Below, in pieces: positions 1-5,199 of a stretch of DNA of 5,199 nucleotides; the first letter of the stretch is position 1; every line of letters begins with the position of its first letter. Source of the DNA: Clostridia bacterium (GTDB lineage: Bacteria; Bacillota; Clostridia; Oscillospirales; SIG627); assembly GCA_017453605.1 (NCBI GenBank), contig JAFTEP010000155.1, positions 1 to 5,199 of the forward strand, read 5' to 3'. A model generated the notes under the pieces. The model worked only from the letters and a program-made list of their open reading frames with translations. It was not told the DNA's origin and searched no databases. The position numbers and the translations under genes were made by a program.

Positions 1-802
1 CGAGGATCTCCGCGATCTGCGACATATTGTGAGTGTCCTCTTTTATCAGCCTTTTCGCCTCGTTTATCTTCATCAGGTTGAAGCAGTGGATCACCCCGTC
101 CTTCCTGTAGCGCGCGAAGAGCTGCTTTAGCGCGCTCTCGCTCTTTCCGTTGGCTTTTGCGATCTGCGAGACCGTGAGCTTGCTGCAGACGTTATTTGAC
201 AGATAGTCCAGGATCTTTTTCATTTCGTAAGGCACTTCTATCCCGTCGACGAAAAAGCTCCTTCTGAGTTTTTCGTTCACGGCGTCCGTCTTCCTGCAAA
301 GACGTATCAGAAACTGTTCGAGCAGGTTCTTTGTCAGCTGCGAGCTCCCGAACGGGGCTTCGGGGATCATTTCGAGCTTCTGTGTAAGCGGGTCCGTCAG
401 ATCCGTCATCCTATAGCACGAGAGAGCCTCCGAAAAGAGCTGAGACAAAAGCGCCTTTTCGTCGGGCGTCAGCTTGAAGATCTTCCTGTCGAAATTCTTC
501 ATCGCCCTGCTTTTTGATTCAAAGCTGATTATGCTCACGTTGGGGCTGACAAGATCGTTTCCGGTGTGATTGTGGAATTCGTTGGGCTTATGGAAAACGA
601 TCTCTCCGCTCTTCAGCACGAAGCGGTCCTTGTTCACGGTGCAGAGCATCTCTCCCTTGTCGATATAGACCATTTCCCAGAAGTCGTGCTGTTCTCCGCC
701 GTAGGAAAAATGCTTCGACAGCTCCATATAAAATACCGTGTATATCTTTTCCACGTTGATGAGCTTTTCAAATCCGAGTGGTGTAAATTTATTCTGCATC
801 AT
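1..802 (-). CDS. AraC-family transcriptional regulator, C-terminus cut by the left window edge
   Basis: This reading frame starts at an ATG at 802-800 and stays open to position 1, giving 267 codons; the stop lies outside. Seen: an N-terminal cupin-like half with HDFWEMVYIDKGEM (about residues 39-52) and LKSGEIVFHKPNEFHNH (about 63-79), the usual effector-binding pattern of AraC sensors. The C-terminal half has the first helix-turn-helix around LTVSQIAKANGKSESALKQL (about 209-228). The second begins at NMSQIAEIL, exactly at the edge. AraC proteins of this type are usually 280-300 residues, so roughly 20-35 residues are missing. A second ATG follows immediately (799-797); the first is preferred because a GGAG (812-809) sits 6 nt upstream of it. 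The gene is divergent from the deacetylase/isomerase operon, so it probably controls that operon and perhaps itself, in response to a sugar. The effector is unknown. Family call is firm; the regulatory target is inferred. Confidence 0.93.
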   Translation of the reverse strand, partial: MMQNKFTPLGFEKLINVEKIYTVFYMELSKHFSYGGEQHDFWEMVYIDKGEMLCTVNKDRFVLKSGEIVFHKPNEFHNHTGNDLVSPNVSIISFESKSRAMKNFDRKIFKLTPDEKALLSQLFSEALSCYRMTDLTDPLTQKLEMIPEAPFGSSQLTKNLLEQFLIRLCRKTDAVNEKLRRSFFVDGIEVPYEMKKILDYLSNNVCSKLTVSQIAKANGKSESALKQLFARYRKDGVIHCFNLMKINEAKRLIKEDTHNMSQIAEIL

Positions 803-829
803 TTTTCGCTCCGGTCTTTTTTTATAAAT

Positions 830-858
830 ATTATATCTGATTTTCCATTGTATTTCAA
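830..858 (-). promoter_or_regulatory. Sigma-A-type promoter of the AraC-family gene
   Basis: On the minus strand TTGAAA (858-853; five of six match TTGACA) is followed after exactly 17 bp by a perfect TATAAT (835-830). Transcription would start near 823, giving a leader of about 20 nt before the ATG at 802. It reads like a fairly strong basal promoter. Its -35 box touches that of the opposing promoter at position 853, so the two probably compete for polymerase. Seen in sequence; activity is inferred. Confidence 0.75.
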
Positions 859-876
859 GTCCTCCGGGCTTATAAT
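848..876 (+). promoter_or_regulatory. Sigma-A-type promoter of the deacetylase/NagB-like operon, weak -35
   Basis: TTGTAT (848-853; three of six match the -35 consensus) lies 17 bp before a perfect TATAAT (871-876). Transcription would start near 883, leaving a leader of about 32 nt before the ATG at 915. A good -10 with a poor -35 is typical of promoters that need an activator, which fits a divergent AraC-type regulator. A clear operator was not identified. Spacing and boxes are seen; dependence on the activator is inferred. Confidence 0.68.
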
Positions 877-893
877 TATTTTCAGAAATTGAG

Positions 894-900
894 AAAGGAG
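894..900 (+). promoter_or_regulatory. Ribosome binding site with unusually long spacing to the deacetylase start
   Basis: AAAGGAG is a strong Shine-Dalgarno sequence, but 14 nt separate it from the ATG at 915-917, against a usual 5-9. The spacer is AT-rich. No in-frame ATG, GTG or TTG lies between them; an in-frame ATA at 906-908 sits 5 nt after the site. The protein starts directly with the first beta strand of its fold, so the ATG at 915 remains the best start. Confidence 0.7.
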
Positions 901-914
901 TTTATATATTCAAG

Positions 915-1622
915 ATGTACACAGTTCTTGTTATCTCCGCACACCCCGACGATATGGAGATCGCCTGCGCCGGCACTCTGCTCAAATGCAAGGAGAGGGG
1001 AGACAGAGTCGTCGTCTGCCACCTTTCGAGCGGCAACCTCGGCCACGAGATCATCCCGCCCGACGAGCTCAGAGTCATCCGCGCAAAGGAAGCCGAAAAA
1101 AGCGCCGCTATCGGCGGATTCGAGGTCATCCACGGCGGATTCGACGATCTCGAGATCTACGACAACAACCGCGAGAGCCGCGACAAGGTGGTCGAGGTCA
1201 TCAAGGAAGTCGCGCCCGATTTCATCATCACTCACTCTCCCGACGACTATATGCCCGATCACACCGCGGTCAGCCGTCTCGTTTTCGACGCGAGCTTCAC
1301 CGCGACCCTCCCGAACTATCCCTCGAAATCTACCGGCAGAGCGAGCCTCGTCCCGATCTATTATATGGATCCGCTCGCCGGAGTGAACTTCGTTCCCACC
1401 GAGTACGTCGACATCACTCCATACGTCGACAAGAAGCTCGAAATGCTCAACTGCCACGAATCGCAGATCGTCTGGATGCGCGATCACGACGGGATCGACT
1501 TCCCGGATATGGTCAAGACCCTTTCGAGGTGCAGAGGCTTCCAGTGCGGCGCGGATTACGCCGAGGGCTACCGTATGTGCCAGGTCTACCTGAAAGGAAC
1601 GACAAAGAGACTTTTGCCCTGA
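915..1622 (+). CDS. PIG-L/LmbE-family zinc-dependent N-deacetylase
   Basis: A 235-residue protein of normal length for the PIG-L/LmbE family, which hydrolyses N-acetyl groups from amino sugars and their conjugates (GlcNAc-PI, GlcNAc-inositol, GlcNAc-malate, chitobiose). Seen: the signature VISAHPDDMEIACAGTLL starts at residue 6. By analogy to MshB, His10 and Asp13 are zinc ligands and Asp12 the general base. The second signature MPDHTAVSRLV (113-123) supplies the third ligand, His116. A Rossmann-like strand follows the first motif (DRVVVCHLSSGNLG, 30-43). There is no signal peptide or membrane segment, so it should be cytoplasmic and act on an imported substrate. All zinc and base residues are present, so it is probably active. 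It is the first gene of an operon; the NagB-like gene follows after 50 nt with no terminator between. Likely role: converting an N-acetylated amino sugar or its phosphate to the free amine, in place of a NagA-type enzyme. The exact substrate cannot be read from sequence; a role in thiol-cofactor (bacillithiol-like) synthesis is a less likely alternative. Confidence 0.93.
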   Translation: MYTVLVISAHPDDMEIACAGTLLKCKERGDRVVVCHLSSGNLGHEIIPPDELRVIRAKEAEKSAAIGGFEVIHGGFDDLEIYDNNRESRDKVVEVIKEVAPDFIITHSPDDYMPDHTAVSRLVFDASFTATLPNYPSKSTGRASLVPIYYMDPLAGVNFVPTEYVDITPYVDKKLEMLNCHESQIVWMRDHDGIDFPDMVKTLSRCRGFQCGADYAEGYRMCQVYLKGTTKRLLP

Positions 1623-1658
1623 ATTTCCCGCTTGAAAAACTGACTTTCACAAAAAAAC

Positions 1659-1664
1659 AGGAGG
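1659..1664 (+). promoter_or_regulatory. Ribosome binding site that fixes the start of the NagB-like gene
   Basis: AGGAGG lies 8 nt before the ATG at 1673, an ideal spacing. The same frame is open much further upstream (to 986), but that part lies inside the deacetylase gene and reads as arginine-rich out-of-frame sequence. The Shine-Dalgarno site decides for 1673. Confidence 0.9.
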
Positions 1665-1672
1665 ATTTTATT

Positions 1673-2620
1673 ATGGATTTCAATTCTACCGTAAAAGGCT
1701 CCGCTCTGGAGGGCTTCTATCCCGCCGGATGGGATTTTTCTAAGATCGACGCCTGCGTCGGCGCCCCCGAGACCGTCTGCGACCGTCAGCCCGGCTGGAA
1801 CAAGCTTTTTCAGCCCGTGTGCTGCGAGACCCTCGGCGAGTTCGAGACCTATATGGGTCACGAGATCGCGATGCAGATCAAAAAGGCGAGGGAAGCCGCT
1901 CAGAAGATCGCTTTCATTCTTCCGGTCGGACCGATGGGAATGTATAAGTGGGTCGTCTACTTCATCAAAGAGTGGGATATCCCCTGCGACCACGTCTGGA
2001 CCTTCAACATGGACGAATGGGCGGACGGCGAGGGCAACACCCTTTCTCCCAAGGATCACGGCTCCTTCCAGTACGCCATGGAGAACGCGCTGTTCGATCC
2101 GCTCGGCGCGCTGACCGTCCCCGCTTCTCAGAGGAACTTTGCGACCAAGACCAATCTTCCCACCTATCCCGAAAAGATCGCCGCCCTCAAAGCTCAGGGC
2201 GCGAAGCTCGTTCTGGTCTACGGCATCGGCAGGATGTGCCACATCGCCTTCTGGGAGCCCACCTTCGCGGCTGATTTCGCCACCGCCGCCGAATGGGAGA
2301 AGGCGCCCTACCGTCTCGGCGCGAAGATCCACCCGATCACGGTCGAGCAGAACGCTCTCACCAGCTTCAAATCGAGGACGACCCTCGTCCCCTGCAGAGC
2401 CAACACCATAGGCCCCGGCATCTTCCTCCAGGCCGACTACGCCATCGGCGGCGCCGACGGCAACTTCGGCAGAGGTATGCAGTGGCAGGGTCTCAGCCTC
2501 TGGATGACCCTCCGTCATGAGAAGACCCCGTGGATCACCTCGACCTATATGCCCACTCTCCCCGGAAGGCTCTTCTTCCTCAAAGAGCTCGCCGGCCCGC
2601 TGGAAGCGGAATGCAACTGA
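1673..2620 (+). CDS. NagB-fold glucosamine-6-phosphate deaminase/isomerase-like protein with altered active site
   Basis: A 315-residue protein of the NagB sugar-phosphate isomerase fold. Canonical members convert glucosamine-6-phosphate to fructose-6-phosphate and ammonia in the cytoplasm. Seen: TFNMDEW (110-116) matches the NagB TFNMDEY motif, and Asp114 equals E. coli Asp72. GIGRMCHIAFWEP (184-196) matches GVGNDGHIAFNEP: His190 and Glu195 equal His143 and Glu148, but the catalytic Asp141 is Met188. The phosphate loop LPVGPMGMY (83-91) is two residues shorter than E. coli LPTGGTPMTTY, apparently losing Gly43-Thr44. The C-terminal part (RANTIGPGIFLQADYAIGG, then WITSTYMPTLPGRL) still follows the NagB pattern. 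An N-terminal extension of about 50 residues makes it longer than the 266 residues of E. coli NagB. It ends with tandem stops (TGA TAA). Operon position after an N-deacetylase supports an amino-sugar role. Fold assignment is firm; the deaminase reaction is uncertain because of the substitutions, and a different aldose-ketose isomerase or a regulatory role is possible. No gene symbol is given for this reason. Confidence 0.88.
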   Translation: MDFNSTVKGSALEGFYPAGWDFSKIDACVGAPETVCDRQPGWNKLFQPVCCETLGEFETYMGHEIAMQIKKAREAAQKIAFILPVGPMGMYKWVVYFIKEWDIPCDHVWTFNMDEWADGEGNTLSPKDHGSFQYAMENALFDPLGALTVPASQRNFATKTNLPTYPEKIAALKAQGAKLVLVYGIGRMCHIAFWEPTFAADFATAAEWEKAPYRLGAKIHPITVEQNALTSFKSRTTLVPCRANTIGPGIFLQADYAIGGADGNFGRGMQWQGLSLWMTLRHEKTPWITSTYMPTLPGRLFFLKELAGPLEAECN

Positions 2621-2648
2621 TAAGGGCGAATAATAAGACTTTTATACC

Positions 2649-2710
2649 GCATATAAACATCTGCTCCGGGCGAAATCGCCCGGAGCTTGAGTTTATAGAT
2701 GCTTATTTTT
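2649..2710 (+). terminator. Composite hairpin terminator between convergent genes
   Basis: The core is a perfect 10-bp GC-rich stem, GCTCCGGGCG (2663-2672) paired with CGCCCGGAGC (2677-2686), with loop AAAT. A symmetric 4-nt internal loop separates it from an outer 7-bp stem, TATAAAC (2652-2658) with GTTTATA (2691-2697). A further GCA/TGC pairing (2649-2651 with 2700-2702) follows across a 2-nt bulge. TTATTTTT (2703-2710) comes directly after, a good U-tract for the plus-strand operon. That tract is the complement of the last codons and stop of the CotH gene. In the minus direction the hairpin is also just downstream of a stop codon, but only scattered T residues follow, so termination there would be weaker. 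Confidence 0.85.
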
Positions 2711-5199
2711 CCTCGTCCTTTTCTATCACCGGGATCTCGTAGACGCCGCCGGAATACAGCCTTTCGAGTTCGCCGTCGAGCCATTCGGCGCGATCGGTGA
2801 GAAAATCGCGGATATACTGGATCTGTTTTGGGTATGTGTTGTATTTTGTGACGTCGGAACGCTGCATCGTCGTTCTGATGTTCAGATTTCCCCACAGACG
2901 GAAGTTTTCTTCCGCGGAAGGCGTGACGAGCGGTTCGTACTTGTCAAGATAGGCGTTCGCCGTTTCAAGAAGCCTGTCTCTGACTTCGTCCCAGCGTTTT
3001 TTGAACGCTTCGACGAATTCTTTGTCCTGCAATAGATGCGCGGTCCAGGTCACTCCGACGTAATCGTCGTCGGTCGTCGTCGCCCACTGATCGTAATTGG
3101 CCTTGTCCCTGTTGAAGTTCCCGAAAGCAAGATCGAAGTCCCACACCGGCCCGAGCTTCAGCTTTTCACCGGCGTTCTTGGTGAAAAAGCAGCTCCGTCT
3201 GAACGCGCCGTCCGTGTTGTTTGTCAGCTCCATCATGATAAGCCAGTCTATCAGGCTTTCCTCGTCGACGAAGTCTCTCCAGTTCTTTTCGGAACTGACC
3301 GCCTTGTCGGCCTTTATAAAGTAGGAACTTAGGTCGTCGAAATGGTTTTTGGTGATCTTCTCGTCCGCTGGCGACTTTATCAGTATGTGCTTTATCGTGT
3401 CCGCGTGGAAGTAGTCGACGCCCTTCGTGTTCTTCGTCGAATCCACACCGCCGACCTCGAGCAGATAGTCTGTCTTTTCCGGATCCGGGCTGTATTCGGT
3501 CTCGACCCTTCCCGGAGCCGCCTCGAGGTGTTCGCCTATGGTATAAACCCCCTGATATTCCCCGTTGAGATAGACGTCGACCGGAAACTGAGAGGGAGTG
3601 AATTCAAAACTCAGACACCGCGCCATTTCGTATGCGAGAGCGTTTCTTAAAAGGCTCTTGTCCGCGTAATTCGAAAGGAGCGCCCATTCGTTCGACTCTG
3701 CGAGCCCGAAGAGCGAGACGTCCTCCGAAAACTTCAGTTTGAACGGCTTCTTTTCCCATTTCCAGGTCGAGTTCCCGCGTCCTCTTATCTGCACCCGTGT
3801 CGTCCTGAGCGATTCAAAGCCGCTTGTCCCCGCGTCGATGGAGATCGTCGCGTTGACGTATTCCGTCTTGGAGGTTATCTGAACGCCGTTATCGGTGTTG
3901 ATCTCGATTATAGGCAGGAGGCCGGATTTTCTCTCGATCTTCAGGAGCATCTTTTTGCTCGCGCCCGATTCGTCAGTGAGAGTGACGACGCTTCTCACGC
4001 TCAGATCGGCTTTTTCGCCGCTTGCGATCCGCTCTCCGTTTATCAAAAGCGATCCGTTTTCGACTTCATATATCACCGTTGCATCCTTCAGAAGCGACAG
4101 AGCGTCGATGTTGTCCATTTCTCCGCAGAGCAGTCTGCCGTTCTCCGAAAACTCTATCGGGTGCGACAGATCCTCTCCGTGGACGGAAAAGCTCTTCAGC
4201 ACGGCTTCGGTCTCGCCGCCCAGCCTGTAGGGATCCATGCTCTCGTTGTTCAGCGTCCTGACCTCTATCGTCTCGCTCAGCTTTTCAAGCTCCGGCATCC
4301 TCCCGGTCCAGACGAGCTCCGTCTCGGGAGAGTCGATCACGATAAACGAGGTGTCAAGTTCCGCCGTCGTGTTCACGGTGATCCTGTGAGCCCCGGCGCT
4401 TTCAAATCTCAGCACTCTGTTTTCAAACGAGGGGACCGCTTTGAAATCGAGCGAATAAACGCCCTTGAAATCAAGATCGCTCTCGAGAGCGAAGCTCTTT
4501 ATGAAAACGATCGTGTCTTCTTCCGCGAAGCGAATCCCTTCACCCTCCGCCAGAGAACGAAGCATCGAAAAACTGTTCACGGGATAGAGCGATCCGTCGA
4601 GCGGGTTCCCGTCGAGCGCGGCGGCTTTGAGATAGAACCCTGCGCACTCGGCGTTCGCGAGCGGAGAACCCGAGGTCAGAACGTTCACCCTCGGCGCGTC
4701 GGCGCTTAAGAATATCGAGCCGGGCTTTTGGGCTATCAGCGCGAGATCGCCCCGCTCATTCGTCGAAAGCCTCAATTCACCGTCTATCGCGTTCGATAAG
4801 AGGTCTATCCGGCACAGGCGCGAGAAATCGAGCCTTTCTTCGAGCGAGACGTCGCGGCAGACGACGACGTTGTCCGCGTCGGAACCGAGCGCCGCGCGAA
4901 GCGACTTCTCGTCGGTGACGAACGTGCTTTTTTCGCCCGATAAAAGCGTGAAGGAACTTATCTTTTCTCCCGAGCTTTCCGTCTTCTCTCCGGGCGCAAG
5001 TCGCGTGTTTATTCCTCTTTCGGCGACGATAAGCGTGATAGCCCTGTCGCCGGCGTTTTCAAAAACGAGCTTTTTCCCTTCGAGAGTGTAGATTTTCTCC
5101 GATTCCGAAAAAACCGTTTCAGGTTCTTCTCCGTCAAGGCAATATATCACCAGTCCCTCCGGCTCGCGCACCCTTATCAGGTGAGAGGCCGATCCGGAG
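2703..5199 (-). CDS. CotH-kinase-domain protein with repeated beta-rich N-terminal modules, N-terminus cut by the right window edge
   Basis: The frame is open from the right edge to the TAA at 2705-2703, about 832 codons. A GTG at 5171-5169 could start it, but no proper Shine-Dalgarno site precedes it and the frame continues upstream, so the true start is outside; residue numbers below count from that GTG. Seen in order: end of a beta-rich module (1-81); two related modules (about 82-198 and 199-315); an Ig-like beta region (about 325-417); the CotH domain from LPIIEINTDNGVQITSK (419-435) to near the end. CotH hallmarks are RGRGNSTWKWEKKPFKLKF (463-481) and GPVWDFDLAFGN (674-685), plus NNTD (651-654). 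By comparison with Bacillus CotH, an atypical protein kinase that phosphorylates spore-coat proteins, Asp654 and Asp678/Asp680 are the likely catalytic and metal-binding residues. The C-terminus has no membrane anchor or LPxTG signal. Large CotH proteins with beta-rich modules are usually secreted or surface proteins, but a signal peptide would lie outside the window. Substrate unknown; no spore-coat gene is nearby. Confidence 0.88.
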   Translation of the reverse strand, partial: SGSASHLIRVREPEGLVIYCLDGEEPETVFSESEKIYTLEGKKLVFENAGDRAITLIVAERGINTRLAPGEKTESSGEKISSFTLLSGEKSTFVTDEKSLRAALGSDADNVVVCRDVSLEERLDFSRLCRIDLLSNAIDGELRLSTNERGDLALIAQKPGSIFLSADAPRVNVLTSGSPLANAECAGFYLKAAALDGNPLDGSLYPVNSFSMLRSLAEGEGIRFAEEDTIVFIKSFALESDLDFKGVYSLDFKAVPSFENRVLRFESAGAHRITVNTTAELDTSFIVIDSPETELVWTGRMPELEKLSETIEVRTLNNESMDPYRLGGETEAVLKSFSVHGEDLSHPIEFSENGRLLCGEMDNIDALSLLKDATVIYEVENGSLLINGERIASGEKADLSVRSVVTLTDESGASKKMLLKIERKSGLLPIIEINTDNGVQITSKTEYVNATISIDAGTSGFESLRTTRVQIRGRGNSTWKWEKKPFKLKFSEDVSLFGLAESNEWALLSNYADKSLLRNALAYEMARCLSFEFTPSQFPVDVYLNGEYQGVYTIGEHLEAAPGRVETEYSPDPEKTDYLLEVGGVDSTKNTKGVDYFHADTIKHILIKSPADEKITKNHFDDLSSYFIKADKAVSSEKNWRDFVDEESLIDWLIMMELTNNTDGAFRRSCFFTKNAGEKLKLGPVWDFDLAFGNFNRDKANYDQWATTTDDDYVGVTWTAHLLQDKEFVEAFKKRWDEVRDRLLETANAYLDKYEPLVTPSAEENFRLWGNLNIRTTMQRSDVTKYNTYPKQIQYIRDFLTDRAEWLDGELERLYSGGVYEIPVIEKDEEK
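4227..4928 (-). repeat. Two tandem, diverged beta-rich protein modules of about 117 residues inside the CotH-domain gene
   Basis: Protein-level repeat only; DNA identity is low. Module A (about residues 82-198) and module B (about 199-315) follow the same order: a short helix-like SLRAAL / MLRSLA, a strand with NVVVCRDVSLEERLDF / TIVFIKSFALESDLDF, a strand CRIDLLSNAIDGELRL / YSLDFKAVPSFENRVLRF, then an alternating hydrophobic stretch. The end of a further copy precedes module A: KLVFENAGDRAITLIV (about 34-49) resembles VLRFESAGAHRITVNT (253-268) in module B. Such alternating patterns suggest a right-handed beta-helix or stacked beta fold. Boundaries are approximate and were aligned by eye. 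Confidence 0.55.

Noticed and set aside
566..892. 108-codon plus-strand frame across the regulator start and the promoter region
   Set aside because: It runs antisense to the cupin-like part of the AraC-type gene and through both promoters; no ribosome binding site or family resemblance.
803..914. A riboswitch or small RNA in the divergent intergenic region
   Set aside because: The expected leaders are only about 20 and 32 nt, too short for a known riboswitch class, and no strong hairpin is visible there.
882..1487. 201-codon open frame on the minus strand opposite the deacetylase
   Set aside because: Acidic low-complexity translation with many Val and Asp, the mirror of the deacetylase codons; the opposite strand has all PIG-L zinc motifs.
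986..1672. Open frame upstream of and in frame with the NagB-like gene, which would give a 544-residue product
   Set aside because: It overlaps the deacetylase gene in another frame, is arginine- and proline-rich with no recognisable domain, and the ideal ribosome binding site sits before 1673.
1586..2518. 310-codon open frame on the minus strand opposite the NagB-like gene
   Set aside because: It is a shadow produced by the C/G third-position bias of the real gene; no family motif, and it overlaps a clearly recognised protein along its whole length.
4161..4709. 182-codon plus-strand frame opposite the CotH gene
   Set aside because: Arg- and His-rich shadow of the long minus-strand gene, which has continuous domain-level support through this stretch.
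5169..5171. GTG as the true start of the CotH-domain protein
   Set aside because: The frame stays open to the window edge, no properly spaced Shine-Dalgarno site precedes the GTG, no signal peptide follows it, and it falls inside what looks like an earlier repeat module.

Overview
The window looks like chromosomal DNA from an anaerobic, fermentative Firmicute, most likely an uncultured gut- or rumen-type Clostridia. This is inferred from style, not from a marker gene. Coding DNA is GC-rich with C/G-biased third positions, the short intergenic stretch is AT-rich with sigma-A-like promoters, Shine-Dalgarno sites are purine-rich, and the gene families (AraC regulator, PIG-L deacetylase, divergent NagB-like isomerase, large CotH protein) are common there. 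No RNA gene, mobile element, CRISPR array or phage gene was found.

Layout: (1) Positions 1-802, minus strand: an AraC-type regulator with an N-terminal cupin-like sensor and a C-terminal helix-turn-helix domain, whose last part lies beyond the left edge. (2) Positions 803-914: a compact divergent promoter region with two sigma-A-type promoters whose -35 boxes overlap by one base. (3) Positions 915-2620, plus strand: a two-gene operon of a zinc-dependent PIG-L/LmbE N-deacetylase and a 315-residue protein of the glucosamine-6-phosphate deaminase/isomerase (NagB) fold. (4) Positions 2649-2710: a composite hairpin plus U-tract ending the operon; the U-tract is the complement of the 3' end of the converging gene. 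(5) Positions 2703-5199, minus strand: a large CotH-kinase-domain protein, cut by the right edge at its N-terminus, with repeated beta-rich modules and an Ig-like region in front of the CotH domain.

How the genes may work together: the deacetylase would remove an acetyl group from an N-acetylated amino sugar, and the NagB-like protein would act on the resulting amino sugar phosphate. The divergent AraC protein is the obvious candidate regulator. The NagB-like protein keeps the fold motifs and the first catalytic Asp, but the second catalytic Asp is replaced by Met and the phosphate-binding loop is shorter, so its reaction may not be the textbook one. The CotH gene converges on the operon from the other side and shows no evident functional link.

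The best candidates for something new are the altered active site of the NagB-like protein paired with the deacetylase, and the repeat architecture of the CotH protein. Nothing here proves a new system.
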